Shown here: positions 1 to 12,041 of the stretch, one piece after another
How the letters are laid out: every line of letters begins with the position of its first letter
Numbering within the stretch: the stretch's first letter is position 1
Origin: Perognathus longimembris pacificus
Lineage: Eukaryota > Chordata > Mammalia > Rodentia > Heteromyidae
Length of the DNA stretch: 64,000 nt
Assembly: GCF_023159225.1 (NCBI RefSeq)
Contig: NC_063168.1
Span: forward strand, 63,963,398-64,027,397
Direction: 5' to 3'
Translations under genes and position numbers: made by a program
Notes under the pieces: model-generated
What the model saw: the letters and a program-made list of their open reading frames with translations, nothing else
Told to the model about the DNA's origin: nothing
Database searches by the model: none

Positions 1-32
1 TTCAGGCATGAGCCACCAATGCTTAGCTCCCC
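1..32 (-). repeat. End of a B1-like composite SINE
   Basis: The window opens inside an antisense SINE: the string for 'aggcatgagccacca' is the terminal B1/7SL-like motif seen in the full copies at 55.2 and 58.3 kb. Only the last ~30 bases are present, so the copy is cut by the window edge. Confidence 0.55.
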
Positions 33-285
33 TGCATCTTAAAAAAGAGTTTTATGTTTCACTGAAACAATTTTTAATTAATCAATTATTTTTAATCTAT
101 TGCTAAGTTGCAGATGGAACTCAGGAGCTCTCTTACTTTTAAAAACAGTTTCAACAGGTTTTGTTGCTCTATTTTCATCTGTGCATGTAAAATACTTTGG
201 CCTTATTCACTATCATTCACCTTCTTTTAGCTTTTCCATTTTGTTCTGTTTTACTTTCCCATTATTTATTTTTCCAACTTTTTTC

Positions 286-420
286 TTTAGCGTATATTAA
301 TTGTACAAAGGAGTTTCACTTGGGTCATTTATACATGCTTATATTACAGTCTATTTGCTCTCTCTTTCCCCATCTTTACTACTCCCAGTTTTCAGTGAGA
401 TTCCTTAAACCAGCTTAAGG
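286..420 (-). mobile_element. L1 3'-end fragment (type Y tail)
   Basis: The stretch beginning with a TTGTACAAAGGAGTTTCA-like motif and running into a pyrimidine-rich CTCCCA block recurs at 15.9, 18.1, 20.15, 54.2, 54.85 and 63.78 kb. The same sequence in sense forms the 3' end of the L1 at 1.15-2.47 kb, which identifies it as an L1 3' UTR. This copy is diverged. Confidence 0.5.
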
Positions 421-1135
421 ACTCAATATATTTCAACATCACCTGTCCTCCATCATTAATGAAATATGTGTTCTACATAATGTATATAAACAGTGTGCAG
501 TTGAACTTCCATTTTTATCTTTAGCCCTCAGCTTTGAGGGCTCTGCTTTTTATCAAGTGAATGAAACTTCAGTGGTGGCAATGTCTCATACCTAACTTTC
601 TTCCAGCTAAAGGGAGAGGTTCTCACAATGTTCCAGCGTTCAGGGTAGAAATGACCAGAGAAGTGAGGTTACAAAGTAGTTTTTAGGTTCATGTCTCATT
701 TACCAAAAATATTTGAGGTTACAAAGTCCTCTTATAAGTCTCTTAATTGAGAAAAAAGGACAAAATTGTAGTAAAGCCTGTCTACTAAGAAGTCCTTCCA
801 TTTGTACCTGCTTTGGGCCTGTAGGGGGGTAGAAGGTCTTTCCTTATTTTCCTGAACCTGAACAATGATTTCCCCTGTCCTGCTCACTGTGGAGACAAAG
901 ATGATAGACAGGAGCCTTGCACTCTTTCCTCTTCTTTGCAGCTTTAATGAAGAGACCTCTGGGGATTGTTTTGGACCAGGCTGTGTCGTGGGAGTAGGAA
1001 CTTGATAGTGAGGACTAGGAAGGATTACATCAGAGTGCTGACCAAGGTTCACAGTTCCCATCTATATAGCATCGTAGTTCGACTCCAATTCCCAGGGTCT
1101 CTTGCATTTCTAAGAGACCATGGACTTGTAGACCA
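421..1135. other. No recognisable feature
   Basis: Mixed-complexity, apparently single-copy sequence. A 109-codon open frame on the minus strand (732-1061) shows no domain I recognise, no signal or membrane segment and no splice context, so I read it as chance. Confidence 0.5.
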
Positions 1136-1149
1136 CATCTGATTTTATT

Positions 1150-2465
1150 GTATCCTGATTTGTAATCTTTTGGATAAATGCCCAAGAGTAGTATTGTTGG
1201 ATCACAGGTTGGTTCTATGTTTGCTTTTTTGAGGAGTCTCCAAACTGCTTTTCAAATTGGTTGAAGAAGTTTATATTTCTACCGACTGTGTATTAGGATT
1301 CCCTTTTGCTCATATCCTTACCAATATCTGTTGTTATTGCTTGTATTCTTGATGATGGCCATTCTAACTAGGGTGAGATGGAATGTTAGTGTTGTTTCGG
1401 TTTCCATTTCCTTTATGGCCAGAGGTGTTGAACATTTCTTCATGTATCTATTGGCTGCTTTTACTTCCTCTGAGAAATCTCTGTTTAGCTCATTGACTCC
1501 TTTATTAATTGGGTTGTTGATTCTTTGAGGGTTTAGTTTCTTGAGCTCTTTGTATATTCTGGATGTTAGGCCATTGGCATATAGCTAGTGAAGATCTTCT
1601 CCCATTCTGTAGGCTGACTTTTTAGCTTGTTTACTATGTCCTTTGCTCTGCAGAAACTTCTTCGTTTGATGAAAATACTATTTATCAGTTCTCTCTTTGA
1701 TATGATGAGCCCCTGGAACTTCAATCTTGGCTAGTGCCAAGAAGTTCTGATGTTTCTTCTGCTCTTGCTCCTTCCTGTATAGTATTTTTTTCTTATTTAT
1801 TGTCAAGGTGATGCACAAAGAGGTTACAGTTTCATATGTTAGGCCTTGGGTACATTTCTTGTACTGTTTGTTACCTCCTCCCTCATTCAGTATTTTTTTT
1901 TTTTGTTTTCGTTTTATGGTTGATATTAATATAGGGTAACAGAAAGGGATCTCATTTCCATTTTCTACATATGGATATCCAGTTTTCCCAACACCATTTG
2001 TTGAAGAGGCTGTAGATGAACCTGGAAAAATTACATTAAATGAAATAAGTCAGGCCCAGAGAGATAAAGAATGTGTATTCTCTTTCATATGTGGATGCTA
2101 CAACAAATTTATAAATGTCTAAGTAAACACATATGAGATTACATTTAAGTGTATTAACTGAAGTATGATATTTGCTGGGAAGAATTTGAACGGTGAAATT
2201 CCTCACAAAAGCTCACTCAGTTTATCAAAATGAATTCCAAGAAACTGGTGGGGTAGGGGAAGGGGGGTAGAAGAATGAAAAGAGGAAGCAGGGAGAATAA
2301 TAGTCAATGCATATACTATGAAACTAAGAAAACTGAGGGGAGGGGTTGGGTCTTGGAAAAAAATGATGAAAGGGGAGAGACATTGATCAAGATGCATTGT
2401 ACTTATAAATAATTTGTTGATTGGCAACTCCTTTGTAAAACTCCTTTGTAATAACAAATATGATT
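1150..2465 (+). mobile_element. L1 element with 5' inversion (twin priming)
   Basis: From 1150 to about 2011 the plus strand is the reverse complement of the L1 ORF2 3' half, with landmarks such as TCTTCTCCCATTCTGTAGGC and the later TGGATATCCAGTTTTCCCA. At about 2012 it flips to sense: an AAATGAAATAAGTCAGGCCC motif follows, then L1 3' UTR ending near 2465 with TTGTACAA-like tail sequence. The reversed piece lies upstream in the L1 RNA of the sense piece, with roughly 150 nt missing between them. That is the layout expected from twin priming during target-primed reverse transcription. It carries no usable ORF. Confidence 0.75.
1792..1888 (-). mobile_element. Nested L1 3'-end insertion
   Basis: About 97 bp of antisense L1 3' UTR (type X: GTTACAGTTTCATATGTTAGG then TTGTACTGTTTGTTACCTCC) interrupts the inverted ORF2 segment. 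It is flanked by the same 11 bases, AGTATTTTTTT, at 1781-1791 and 1889-1899, a likely target duplication. It is therefore younger than its host L1. Confidence 0.7.
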
Positions 2466-2469
2466 AAAA

Positions 2470-2985
2470 AATCTTTCCAGCTTAGAGAAGCCTAGACTAC
2501 AGATGTGTCAAGAAAGATTATAGTTTCAAGGCCAAGGATAGGGTAGAGTTTCTCCATCTTGACCCCACTCAACTGATACTGAACTAGGTAGTTCTTTTGT
2601 ATATGGGGACAGAGTAGTTTCTCTTCACTCTATGCCAGTCATGTAGTCCTGAGCTTTACTCATAACAATCAGAAATGTCCTTGGGAGACAAAGTCACTGG
2701 GAATCCAAAACCTCTTGTTCTACACTGAGAACACAAGTTTCCTCTTTGGTAGGCCAGAGAAATGCTTTCCTACTCCTCTTTCCTACTTTCTGTTTTGTTT
2801 TGAAAGTTCGCTTGCCTCCTCATGATATATGAAGACCGAAGCTGGCCTATTAGTCTTCAAGGCTCTCATGATTGGGGATCCTTCCATTGGCTTTTCTCCT
2901 TCTCCCATAGTAATTATCTATGATATAAAGAAAATTATTGCCAGATCTAGTGACTTTAAGAAGCAATAATCTAGCACATTATAGT
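2470..2985. other. No recognisable feature
   Basis: Ordinary non-repetitive sequence. I see no exon, RNA gene or known repeat. Confidence 0.45.
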
Positions 2986-3400
2986 TTCTGTGGGCAAAGG
3001 ATTCGAGTCAGTTTTTCCAGGTCATTCTGTCATTCTGTCTGAAGATCTCTTGGGTGAGGGGCAGCAGTCATGATACTGATCAGAGCTGTCTTCATCTGAA
3101 AGCTTGTCTGGGCTTGGAGGATTTAGTTCCAATATTTCTCTCATATGATTGCTTGTAGGCTTCATTTCCGCCGTCTTCTAGCCTTCTTCATAGGTGGCTT
3201 CAATGTCCCTGTGGCAAGGCAGCTAACTTCCTGACAGCACATGATCCAAGAGAAAGTGAGAGAAGTCAGGAAGAAACCTCGGTGTCTTTGATAACAGTCT
3301 TGGAATTCCTATTCCATCAGCCTTCTTTATTCTACTCACCAGAAGCAAAACCAGCCGACCATGGCCTTCACTTTGTGCACTGGCTTGCTGGCCAAGCCTA
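2985..3400 (-). repeat. Old transposon- or LTR-like repeat, family uncertain
   Basis: The order of motifs (TCATATGATTGCTTGTAGGC, GTGGCAAGGCAGCTAACTTCC, ATCCAAGAGAAAGTGAGAGA) resembles an old mammalian repeat that I know only as a consensus-like pattern and cannot name securely. It is strongly diverged, with no ORF. Confidence 0.35.
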
Positions 3401-4035
3401 GCTATCTAGGCTTCTACTTCCACCTCCTCCCACCAGCATCTGGAGATCCTCGAAAGAGTCCCCAGTGTCTCCTGAGCCCACTAAACACTTCATGGGTATT
3501 ATTTGAACTAGGATCTGGAATAAAATAATGAAGAGGGTTGATTCTGGAGCCAGGCTTCCTGGGTCGTCATCCCAGCTCAAAATCAAACGCAGGGGTGGGT
3601 TGTGTACCATCTGAGCTTTGTGTCTCACTTTCATAACTCAGCACTGTGACTGAGAAGTGGCTGTCAGCCAGGCTTGATATCGCTCAGCTCTTTCTTGCAT
3701 TCAAGTGAGTCCATGTGGCTGAACTCTGACCCCTACCATGTGGGTGGAGGTATGGTGTCATTTCTTAGCATGGCCTATCAGCACCTCCTCTGTGAGTCTC
3801 CATGTGTACCCATGTGTACCTACCTGCCTTGGCTGGAGGTAAATGCTCAGAGCAGCACCAGAGGCCACATGGCCTCGATGGTTTACGGGATGTCCAGCAG
3901 CCCTGACCGTTCTCTTCTTCCACCAACTAGGAGTGTGGTACCAGTTTCTATCATTTCAAGTCTGTAAGATTTCAGCATCTGTTCTAGCAGCTAGCCCTAC
4001 TCAGCTAAGATGCTCACCTTTCTACTGTATAACTT
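3400..4035. other. No recognisable feature
   Basis: Single-copy-looking sequence. Short open frames on both strands overlap each other and have no protein character. Confidence 0.45.
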
Positions 4036-4165
4036 GGTGAAAATTACTTAACATTTCTTGCCTTATTTTCTTCATCTATAAGCTGGAGAGAAAAGTACTA
4101 TTACCTCGCAGAGTTATAATAATGGATAAAGGAGAATAATCCAATGGAACAACGTCTGGACTATT
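4036..4165 (+). repeat. MIR SINE fragment
   Basis: Resembles the MIR core and 3' part: 'aaaattacttaacatttcttgcc', then 'ttcttcatctataagctgg', then an AATAATGG-type segment. It is ancient and diverged. Confidence 0.6.
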
Positions 4166-5140
4166 GTACTTGCTATGTTACCTTTTCTTCTTCTTCTTAA
4201 TTAGAATACATCACCACCTGCCTGAGCTCTCTATATTATTTTCACTTCAAAACAACTCTCTTTTCTGTTTTGTAGACATGCTGGGATCCAGCTGAGGCCG
4301 AACTACATGACAAAGCTGTTGTGTAGTTTGGCTTAAGGAAATCCAAGTGGGTAGTGGGTCTTTGGGGTTCTAGTTGCCACACAGCAGGGAGTTGCTTCTG
4401 GCCATGTACATAGGTGATGTCCTCACTACGCAAACATCTTGTGATAGCCAGGCCATGCCAAACCAGAGCACTGGGTGGACAACTGGCCTCAGTGGGGCTG
4501 CCGGTATCCATGGAAACCATTCAGCAGCTTTGGCTGGGCTTCTTCCCTTTCTGGTATGGAAGCATTTTCATCCTTACTAAGCTCATTATGAGAACCAAAA
4601 GAGTGGGGAAGGGCCCCCCTCCCCCAAAGCATAAAAACCAAACCCAAACTCTTAACTTTTCCCCAAGCAACAGTCACTTGTCGTCTAGATCATTCTGCCT
4701 CTCCACTTGTAGAACTGTGGAGGAGCCATTTTTGTTTCGGTGGTGGAGCTGGGAATGGGGCTGGGTGCTGGGGCAGCCAGGCGCTCACTTAGCTGGCACC
4801 TCGCAGCCTCGCTCTTTCCTCTCTTACCGCATTCTCATCTGGATGTGCCCAGCATTCTGCAGGTATTTGTGGTATCCTAACAAGGTAACTGGGCTGGAAG
4901 ACATGCTTGGGGGAAGTGTTGCTAGCTCAACAGTTTGGCTTCCTGGGAACAGGCTGGGGATTTACTGAGGTCAGCAATGGTAGGAGGATCAATAAAGCGT
5001 TTCAGATAAAACTCCATTTTTGCCTCCAGCAAATTCACAGCATTACTTTGCCTTTGTAAACAACATCATAAGGAATGCTGATTGTAAATCATCTCCCAGG
5101 CCCCTTTCCACCCCTCACGCCGTGTGTTCCTCCTCCTCAT
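4166..5140. other. Single-copy region with a possible conserved segment
   Basis: No exon is supported. The longest plus-strand frame here (4414-4968) is rich in Trp, Pro and Ser with no domain and is probably chance. A high-complexity AT/GC-balanced stretch at 4965-5100 has the look of conserved noncoding DNA, but this is only an impression. Confidence 0.35.
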
Positions 5141-5144
5141 TTTG

Positions 5145-5270
5145 TACGGCAGGCAAGAAGGGATCCTGGTAGCAACAGAGACACTGAAGCGCAGAGGATT
5201 AAGTTGGTTCACCCAAAGTTACAAAGAGTTTGTAAAGGGTGAGACTGGGATCCGGGGCTCCCATCTTCGG
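5145..5270 (-). repeat. MIR SINE fragment
   Basis: Antisense MIR: 'acactgaagcgcagaggattaag', 'ttcacccaaagttacaaag' and 'gagactgggatccggggctc' follow the order of the MIR core, including the B-box-derived end. Confidence 0.65.
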
Positions 5271-5274
5271 GCCC

Positions 5275-7250
5275 TAGTTGTCTTCAACTCCTCAGCATGG
5301 GGCTCCTAAGCTTTCCTGACCTGGATCTGTACGGCCCCCTTCCCACACATGAATAGCAATCCAGTGGAGGGTGGGCTCCAGGCAGCCACATGTTCTCGCA
5401 TGTTGTCACAGCTGAAGGGTGAGCTCAACTCACTCACTCACTGTCTGCCCAGGCTAGCTGGTGATCACATTTTCCTCTGGATCTAATTTCCTGAGAAGGA
5501 AAGAACATTTCACTAACAATCCATCGCACTGTCCTCTAAGCAGCCTGCAGGCAGATGTAAGCTGCAGTTAGGTCTTGCCCAACAAGGAAAAACAGCACGT
5601 ATGACCTAATGCTGACTGCATGGATCCAGAAAATCCTTTCTGTAGGCTTTCTCATCAACCTGGAGAGAAACATCTCCCCATCTGTGCACTCAGTGTGGCA
5701 CATCTGGACTTGGAGATGATAAAGAAGGGACTGGACCTACTGGGGACGCTCAGGGGGAAGGGAGCTTTATCAGGACCATGGCATCTGCAGGCCTCTTGAG
5801 AGTTGCAGAAGGGCCAGTAAGGGTACAAAGAGGTAGGTCTTCTTCTCAACTCTTGAAGACTTCCTGGGGCAGGCTGAATATTCCCATATCTAGAAGGGAT
5901 TTTCTTAACATATGTGTCTAGGCAGTGTCTCCTTACCGGAGGAGGTCTTGGACCTAATGTGACTTCTGAAGGGTTGAGATAACTCTGTCCCTTACCCTGA
6001 GCTCTCAAGTAACCTTCTGGAAATAGATAGACTTGACAAGTGCCAGGAGAAGGTCAAGAGCTAAGCAGAGGACAAATGCTGCTGTTGACTTTCTTTGGTC
6101 AGGGAGGTAAGGCATAGTAAAATAAATGGTCCTTTATTCCTTAACTGGGACTGGCAGTTTGCCCCCCATCACATGGGATTCTGCATGCGTGGGAATGAGT
6201 TCCTTGGCTCACAAGAATGGGGTACGTTTTCAGGAATTTGGTGAATTGGAATTTTTCTTGGTGACTTCCAATTAGCCATGGTGGGAATACGTGCACCATG
6301 AGAGTTGGAGTCCTTAAACATTCAGTAGCAGCATCTAGGGTTGTGCCAAAAGTGCACTTTTCTTCCTGGCTGTTAGGTATCAGTAGATTTTGTTGAGACT
6401 TCCATCTCCATATCCCCTACCAGTGACTTCCAGACGACCTTGCTCCTGACCAGGTATGGACCGAGTCCTGTACTCTGCTCTGCTCCGGCAGGTCTGCAGC
6501 AGTGTCTGTCCTGCAAGGGGGGCGGGGGGGATTCTGTGTCCTTTTCAGGTAGGGGAGAGGCCAGTCAACCTTCAGGTGACGGCTGCTATTCCTCTTGGCG
6601 CTGCTTGTCAGACACATGCAGAACTGCTCTGACCTCCAGTTTCCCTTGTTCCTCTTCCCACTTACATGTTTCCTCCATCCAGGCCCCGTAGCTGATGGCT
6701 GCCATCTGCTCATTCCCCCTTTGTTGCTCTCGGGGCGGGCCCTCTGCTGGGCTAGCATACGCTACCCAGGGGCCCGTGGGGCTGTATCACTAACTGGAGT
6801 TGGTTGCAGCTTTGGATTTATTTATTTTTCTTTCGCTGTTAGGGCTTAGCTGCTCTAGCTTCATCCTCTCTGGTGTCAGACGAGCGAGGTGATAACACTA
6901 GCTCCCATATGGGGGATGCTTGCTGTGCATCAGAATGGTGGCGTGCCTGTGAGGCCTCATCTCCTGCACTCCTCACAGGGACCCGTGAAAGAGCCATTGC
7001 TGGCCGCTTCCTGTGGTCCAGAGGAGCAGCAGGCAGCTGCACACGGCTGGTGAGTGGTGAGAGCGGCATCCTGAGGCAGGGCTGTCCTTCCTCCTCAGGT
7101 GGTTCTGCGGAGAAGCGAGATGCTCAGGAGCGAGATGGAGCGCCGACTTGCATTGCATCTGAAGGCCGCAGTAACCAAGGGGGTCATGGTGTTCAGGGAA
7201 GCTTTAAAGGTGGTTGTGACAAGCGCAGAGCAGGAACAAATACTCTTTAG
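5275..7250. other. Single-copy GC-moderate region
   Basis: About 2 kb with no repeat or exon I can name. Several open frames between 6417 and 7250 overlap on both strands, lack family motifs and have no consistent splice context. I treat them as chance frames in GC-richer DNA. Confidence 0.4.
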
Positions 7251-7543
7251 CTATATTGCTTGTTTTTTTTTTTTTTAACCACAAAAACATATCTATATTT
7301 TTATATTGGGGGGAGGGAATAGAAAAGAAAGCCCCGGTACTGGGCTCTATTCAGTGGCAGCTTCTTGTTCCATAGGGTTAAGGAAGACTTTGAGGAAATA
7401 AAAGTTGTTTGGGAAAATCCAGATGTAGTTGCTTTGTATGCTGTGATGGGTAGAAGGGATGATGTGAAGTGTGAAGGCCCCTCACACCCTCCATCTTGCC
7501 TCAGACTATGTCCTGGATCCCTGGGGGGGAGAAAGCACCACTT

Positions 7544-7949
<406 letters not shown>

Positions 7950-8095
7950 ATATTGCTTGTATTTTGTATTCACTTCCTATAGTGGTCTTCAACAAAGGTC
8001 CGTAAATATCTTCAATACGGAAGATATTTAACACTGTATGGCTCTGGAACTTCTGGAACTTCCTCCACATCATGTACCGGTAGGGTTGGCTGTGA

Positions 8096-8096
<1 letters not shown>

Positions 8097-8140
<44 letters not shown>

Positions 8141-8148
8141 TGTGTGTG
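8097..8148. repeat. (TG)n microsatellite
   Basis: About 26 TG units with one TT interruption. It abuts the tail side of the SINE that follows, so it probably grew from that SINE's tail. Confidence 0.95.
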
Positions 8149-8157
8149 CATGTACAC

Positions 8158-8366
8158 ACCAATATTGGAGCTTGAACTCAGGGCCTGGCACTTTGCCTTA
8201 GCCTTTTCTGCTCAAGGCTGGTGTCCTACAGCTTGAGCCACACTTCAACTTCTGGCTTTTTGCTGGTTAATTGGAGATAAGAGCTTCATATTTGTCTTCC
8301 TGGGCTGGCTTTCAACCATGATCCTCAGTTCTCAGCTTCCTAAGTAGTCACTGGCACCCACTATGA
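8158..8366 (-). repeat. Composite SINE (B1-like + tRNA-like)
   Basis: Antisense copy: a tRNA-like half with TTGAACTCAGGGCCTGGCAC and GAGCCACACTT, a linker (TTGCTGGTTAATTGGAGATAAG), then a 7SL/B1-like half (TGATCCTCAGTTCTCAGCTTCC). The architecture is shared with the copies at 26.2, 27.9, 48.4, 51.3, 55.0 and 58.1 kb. Confidence 0.8.
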
Positions 8367-8369
8367 TTG

Positions 8370-10435
8370 GCTGTTGGACTTATACAAATGTCTCTCTAAT
8401 CTCTGCATCTATGGTGTTCTTCTTTTATACCTGTCTGTACATCTCAATTTCATCATAGTATTTAAGAAAAATCTTGTTTTTTTTCCCATTTCTCTTCTTA
8501 CAACTTGTTTTTACACTGCAACTTCTGATCACAAAGAGGTAGATGTGCTCTCTCTTGTGAGTTGATTCTCATCTCTCTCATGACTGTCATGTAAAGCAAC
8601 TCCCTAGTCATCCAGGACTGTCCTCCTCTGGTCTCTGGGGTCTTCCTTGGGCTCCCTGGAGGCAGGACCAGACGTGCACAGGCAAAGCTGTGTTTTCCCA
8701 GTGATCTGAGCTAGTTCTCTCTAAGTCGCCAGGATTTCTTCTCAAATAGACTTTGACTCTTCTGTTCAGAATATTACCTACCCTGAAGGTAGATAGCCCA
8801 GCCCAGATGAAATGCTTTAGCTAGTACTGTGCACGTTATGGTGTGTGTGGGGGGGGTGCTAACATTGGTGGCTCCTTCTGATTGGGCCATGAGAAACTGT
8901 GCCATAAGTGGGATGGTCCCATTGGTGGAAGAAGCTTTCACAGACCTTGGTGGGGTGGAGTTACTGAAAGCAAGGGAAGCTTTGACTGAGTAGTGAGGAA
9001 GGTTCCCAACATGGCGGACCTAGAAGAGAAGTGGGAGCTTGGGAAGGAGTTTGAAACATGGAGCTATTGAGTGCTACCTCTCTTTAGTGCACCACGGCTT
9101 CATCTTTCTCAAGGACACGTGCTGGAGGCCATGGTGGGCCCTCTAGAGTCTTCCCTACCTTCTGGCAGATCTGCTCTTTTTTTTTTTTTTTATCACAGAC
9201 TGAAAGACTAGGGGGCCACATGGCCATCCCACAAGCTCAAATTAAGGCCAAATGTTTCTCCTGAGCACCAAGAATGGATTTTTCCACTTGACTTCATCAT
9301 TTAGCCACCCATTCTTCACTCAGCCAAGGACAAGATTGGCCAAAAAGTGTGGGCGTAATGGAATAGGAGAGAATGTTCTGGACAGAGAGACAAAGGGTCA
9401 AAGTTCCAAAGGTGATAAAGCAAGCTAGTACAAGAGGTGACGTGAAGAAGTCCTTGGTCCCCGGGTCAGGAAAGCCCATTCCAAGATGACTGAATTTATC
9501 TCCAGGGCTCTGAAGGGTCTTAAGTTCTGATCATGGCATGGAAGAACTTTCTGGAAGTGATGTGGAGGGATTGAGAGGGTTGGAGGTGATAGTGAAGTCA
9601 AAAGATGGTTTAAGAGGTGGTTGCATTCCTTCCGATGTCCACTCAGTCACTCACCAGCCCCTGAATCTCTTCTCTAGATTTGTGGGGGGCAAAGAGGTGG
9701 AGAAGGGTGATGTCAGGTGGTGGGGCTGCTAGGGCTTCCCTTTCTTTCCCCGGCATGCAGTTGCTATTGGGTTGACCTGCTTTAGGTGGAGCCTGTGCAT
9801 TTTCCTCATTCTAAAAAAAAAAAAAAAACCAACCCACAGTGGGATCAGGAGGCTGTCAGCTGTGTTTCCTGCTTCACAAGCAGAGCTTTGTTTGAAGAAG
9901 TTTCAGAGTGCAAAAGTCAGATTGAATACAATGGAGACACAAAATGAAATTGCTCTTTACAAGAAATACCGGTGAGACAAAATGGAAATACACTTGTTTT
10001 AACATCGAGAATGTCCTGAGGATTTCTAAAAGCTACTGAGTAGGTTAAGCAAAGGTGGAATTAGGCAAGGAAAGAAGGAAGACTGGTCAGGGAGGCTGGG
10101 AGGTTGGGGCAGGAAGGTGCTTTCTCCATGTGGCTGGGAAGCCAATGGATGGAGGGACATGGTCTCTGAACACCAGCTAACAACGCCACCCGGGATAGAG
10201 GGAGAATGCTGTCTCCCCCCTCAGCCCTCGCCTCTGAACACCTTGTTCAGTGTGTCCTTTGTTGTCAGACCCAGCCTCATGCTCAGCCCCTCTGACTGGT
10301 GGGCCCACAGATAGCCCTCAAGAGCAGTCCCTTCTGAAGTGGGACCCTTTAACATGGGTCAAGGTTTCCTCTGGGACTTGAGTGAGAGCTTTATACCAAT
10401 CAGCATCCGTTATGGAGTCTGCACTTCATGTCTGT
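8370..10435. other. Single-copy region, no gene found
   Basis: Contains a T run at 9177-9192, an A run at 9813-9829 and an ATGGCGGAC-containing spot at 9011 that is not followed by a sustained frame. No exon or recognised repeat. Confidence 0.4.
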
Positions 10436-10439
10436 GAAC

Positions 10440-10620
10440 TGTCACCTTGCTGAAGGGCTTGGCTTGAAGCGAAGTCTCACGCCACCCAGCCGCCACTTCT
10501 CAGGCTCAAAGTGTTTTGTTTGCCTTGAATGGTGCCACTTATTGTTTAATCGTGATTATTTACATTCGGCAGCTCTTCAGCTAATTTGTGTGAGGAGGAG
10601 AGACCTACATATTTGAAAGA
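10440..10620. promoter_or_regulatory. Candidate conserved noncoding element
   Basis: High-complexity, repeat-free sequence with TTTAATCGTGATTATTTAC and CAGCTAATTTGTG, both homeodomain-like AT cores. No ORF explains it. The call rests on composition only and needs alignment to other rodents. Confidence 0.25.
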
Positions 10621-11056
10621 ACAGCATCCCCTCCCTTCAAGCTGTGAGTCAGAGTTTGGGGCCAAGATGCGCAAGAAGAAAGCAGGCGCTGGAGATCCCG
10701 AGCATTGGGAAGCGTGGGAGGCCAGGTGCCACCTTCGCTCTCTGTAGTGACAATGGCAAAAACCCTCTGAAACACCAACCAGCCAAAGAAACGGGAAAAC
10801 AACCACTGAATTTCTGCTTGTGCTTCTATTGCAAGAAGGGCTTTAGACTTTAGTTTCCAGACAAGTAGGAGTTTGGAAGGAGCCATGCCTTCAAAATGAA
10901 TTTCCATTGTTGGGTCTAAATTAAGGGCAGGGGGCAGAGACCAATGACTCAGCTGGGAGAGTCTCTTTTAGGCTGGCTTCATCTTTCCTGTGAGCCATTC
11001 TCTGCTTTATCTTAAGCTGAGGAGAGATGAGAGCTAGTAGTTTTTGTTGTTGTTTT

Positions 11057-11057
<1 letters not shown>

Positions 11058-11117
<60 letters not shown>
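11058..11117. repeat. (TG)n microsatellite
   Basis: About 30 uninterrupted TG units directly abutting the tail side of the antisense SINE at 11118. Long and pure enough to be polymorphic. Confidence 0.95.
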
Positions 11118-11119
<2 letters not shown>

Positions 11120-11335
11120 GTCCTGGGGTTTGAACTGGCCCTGAGCCCTTCGGCTCAAGGCTAGTAATACTCTACCACTTGAGTCACAGTTCTACTTTCA
11201 TCTTTATTTTGCTGGTTAATGGAGACATGTCAAATGGACTTTCCTGCCTGGGCTATCTTAAGGATCATAATCCTTAGTTCTCAGCTTCCCGAGTAGCTAA
11301 GATGGCAAGGATAAGCCACAGACGCCCAGTTTGAG
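11118..11335 (-). repeat. Composite SINE (B1-like + tRNA-like)
   Basis: Antisense: 'agtcctggggtttgaactgg', 'cggctcaaggctagtaatac', 'ccacttgagtcacagttc', then the B1-like 'cttagttctcagcttcccgagtagc' and 'agccacagacgcccag'. It has a small deletion in the tRNA-like half. Confidence 0.8.
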
Positions 11336-11444
11336 AGCTGGGGTTTTGAGCAGTTCACTGGATTTTACACATCTTTCCCATGAGTCCTTGCATCCTTTTG
11401 TTCATTCTGTCATTTGTTAAACAAACGTGAATCTACTTGCCTCT

Positions 11445-11500
11445 TCTTCTGCAGTGTTGAGGATCCAATTCAGGGCCTTGCACATGCTAGCAAGCACTCT
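11445..11500 (-). repeat. ID SINE fragment
   Basis: Antisense ID-type motif (ATTCAGGGCCTTGCACATGC, then GCAAGCACTCTAC). Only part of the ~75-bp tRNA-derived unit remains, directly beside the L2 fragment. Confidence 0.55.
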
Positions 11501-12041
11501 ACAAAATGTTTACTGAGCACCTACTACATGCTAGATGCTGTCCTAGATACTGGTGATACAGCAGCCAAAGAAACAAACACAAACTCTGGTTCCAGGGGAA
11601 TTCATGTTCTAATGAGTATGTAGGGAGGAAGGGGGAGACAAGGGTTCAGATAATTAGAGAATTACATGGCATGCCCGTAAAGATAAAATGCTATGAAGAA
11701 AATAAAGGACTGGGCTAAGCATGCTGTGTTGGAGAAGGGATTCTGCAATTGAAAAGAGGGTAGTTAGGAAGATCTTACTGAGGTCACACTGAAAGCAGAA
11801 CCTGAAACACAAGGATAGTGTAGATGTTGAGGTGAAGGGAGATTTCAGTCAGAGGTAGGGGTCATTCAGCAACAGGAAAGCCCCTGGGGTGGAAATATGG
11901 CCTGTTGTGCTTCAACAGGCCAGTGGGGTGGAGGAAGGAAGGAGAAAGTTAGGAAGCAGAACAGCTGGTGTCGACCATGTAGGCAGGACCTTGCGGATGA
12001 TTGCAAGGATTTGGACTTCCACTCTAAAGAATGTAGGAGCC
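11500..12041 (-). mobile_element. L2 LINE fragment (ancient)
   Basis: Reads as antisense L2 3' end: 'tactgagcacctactacatgctag', 'actggtgatacagcagcc', 'gctatgaagaaaataaag', later 'tgtaggcaggaccttgcgg' and 'atttggacttccactctaaag'. Strongly diverged, with no coding capacity. Confidence 0.75.

Noticed and set aside
1130..2465. A single head-to-head pair of independent L1s
   Set aside because: The pieces are collinear in the L1 RNA with only a small gap, so one twin-primed insertion is simpler.
4414..4968. 184-codon plus-strand frame
   Set aside because: Longest frame in the window, but no recognised domain, signal or splice context and it overlaps competing frames; fits chance in GC-richer DNA.
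9005..9070. ATGGCGGACC motif as a possible first exon or YY1 promoter site
   Set aside because: The frame stops after about 18 codons, there is no CpG island, and no downstream exon was found.
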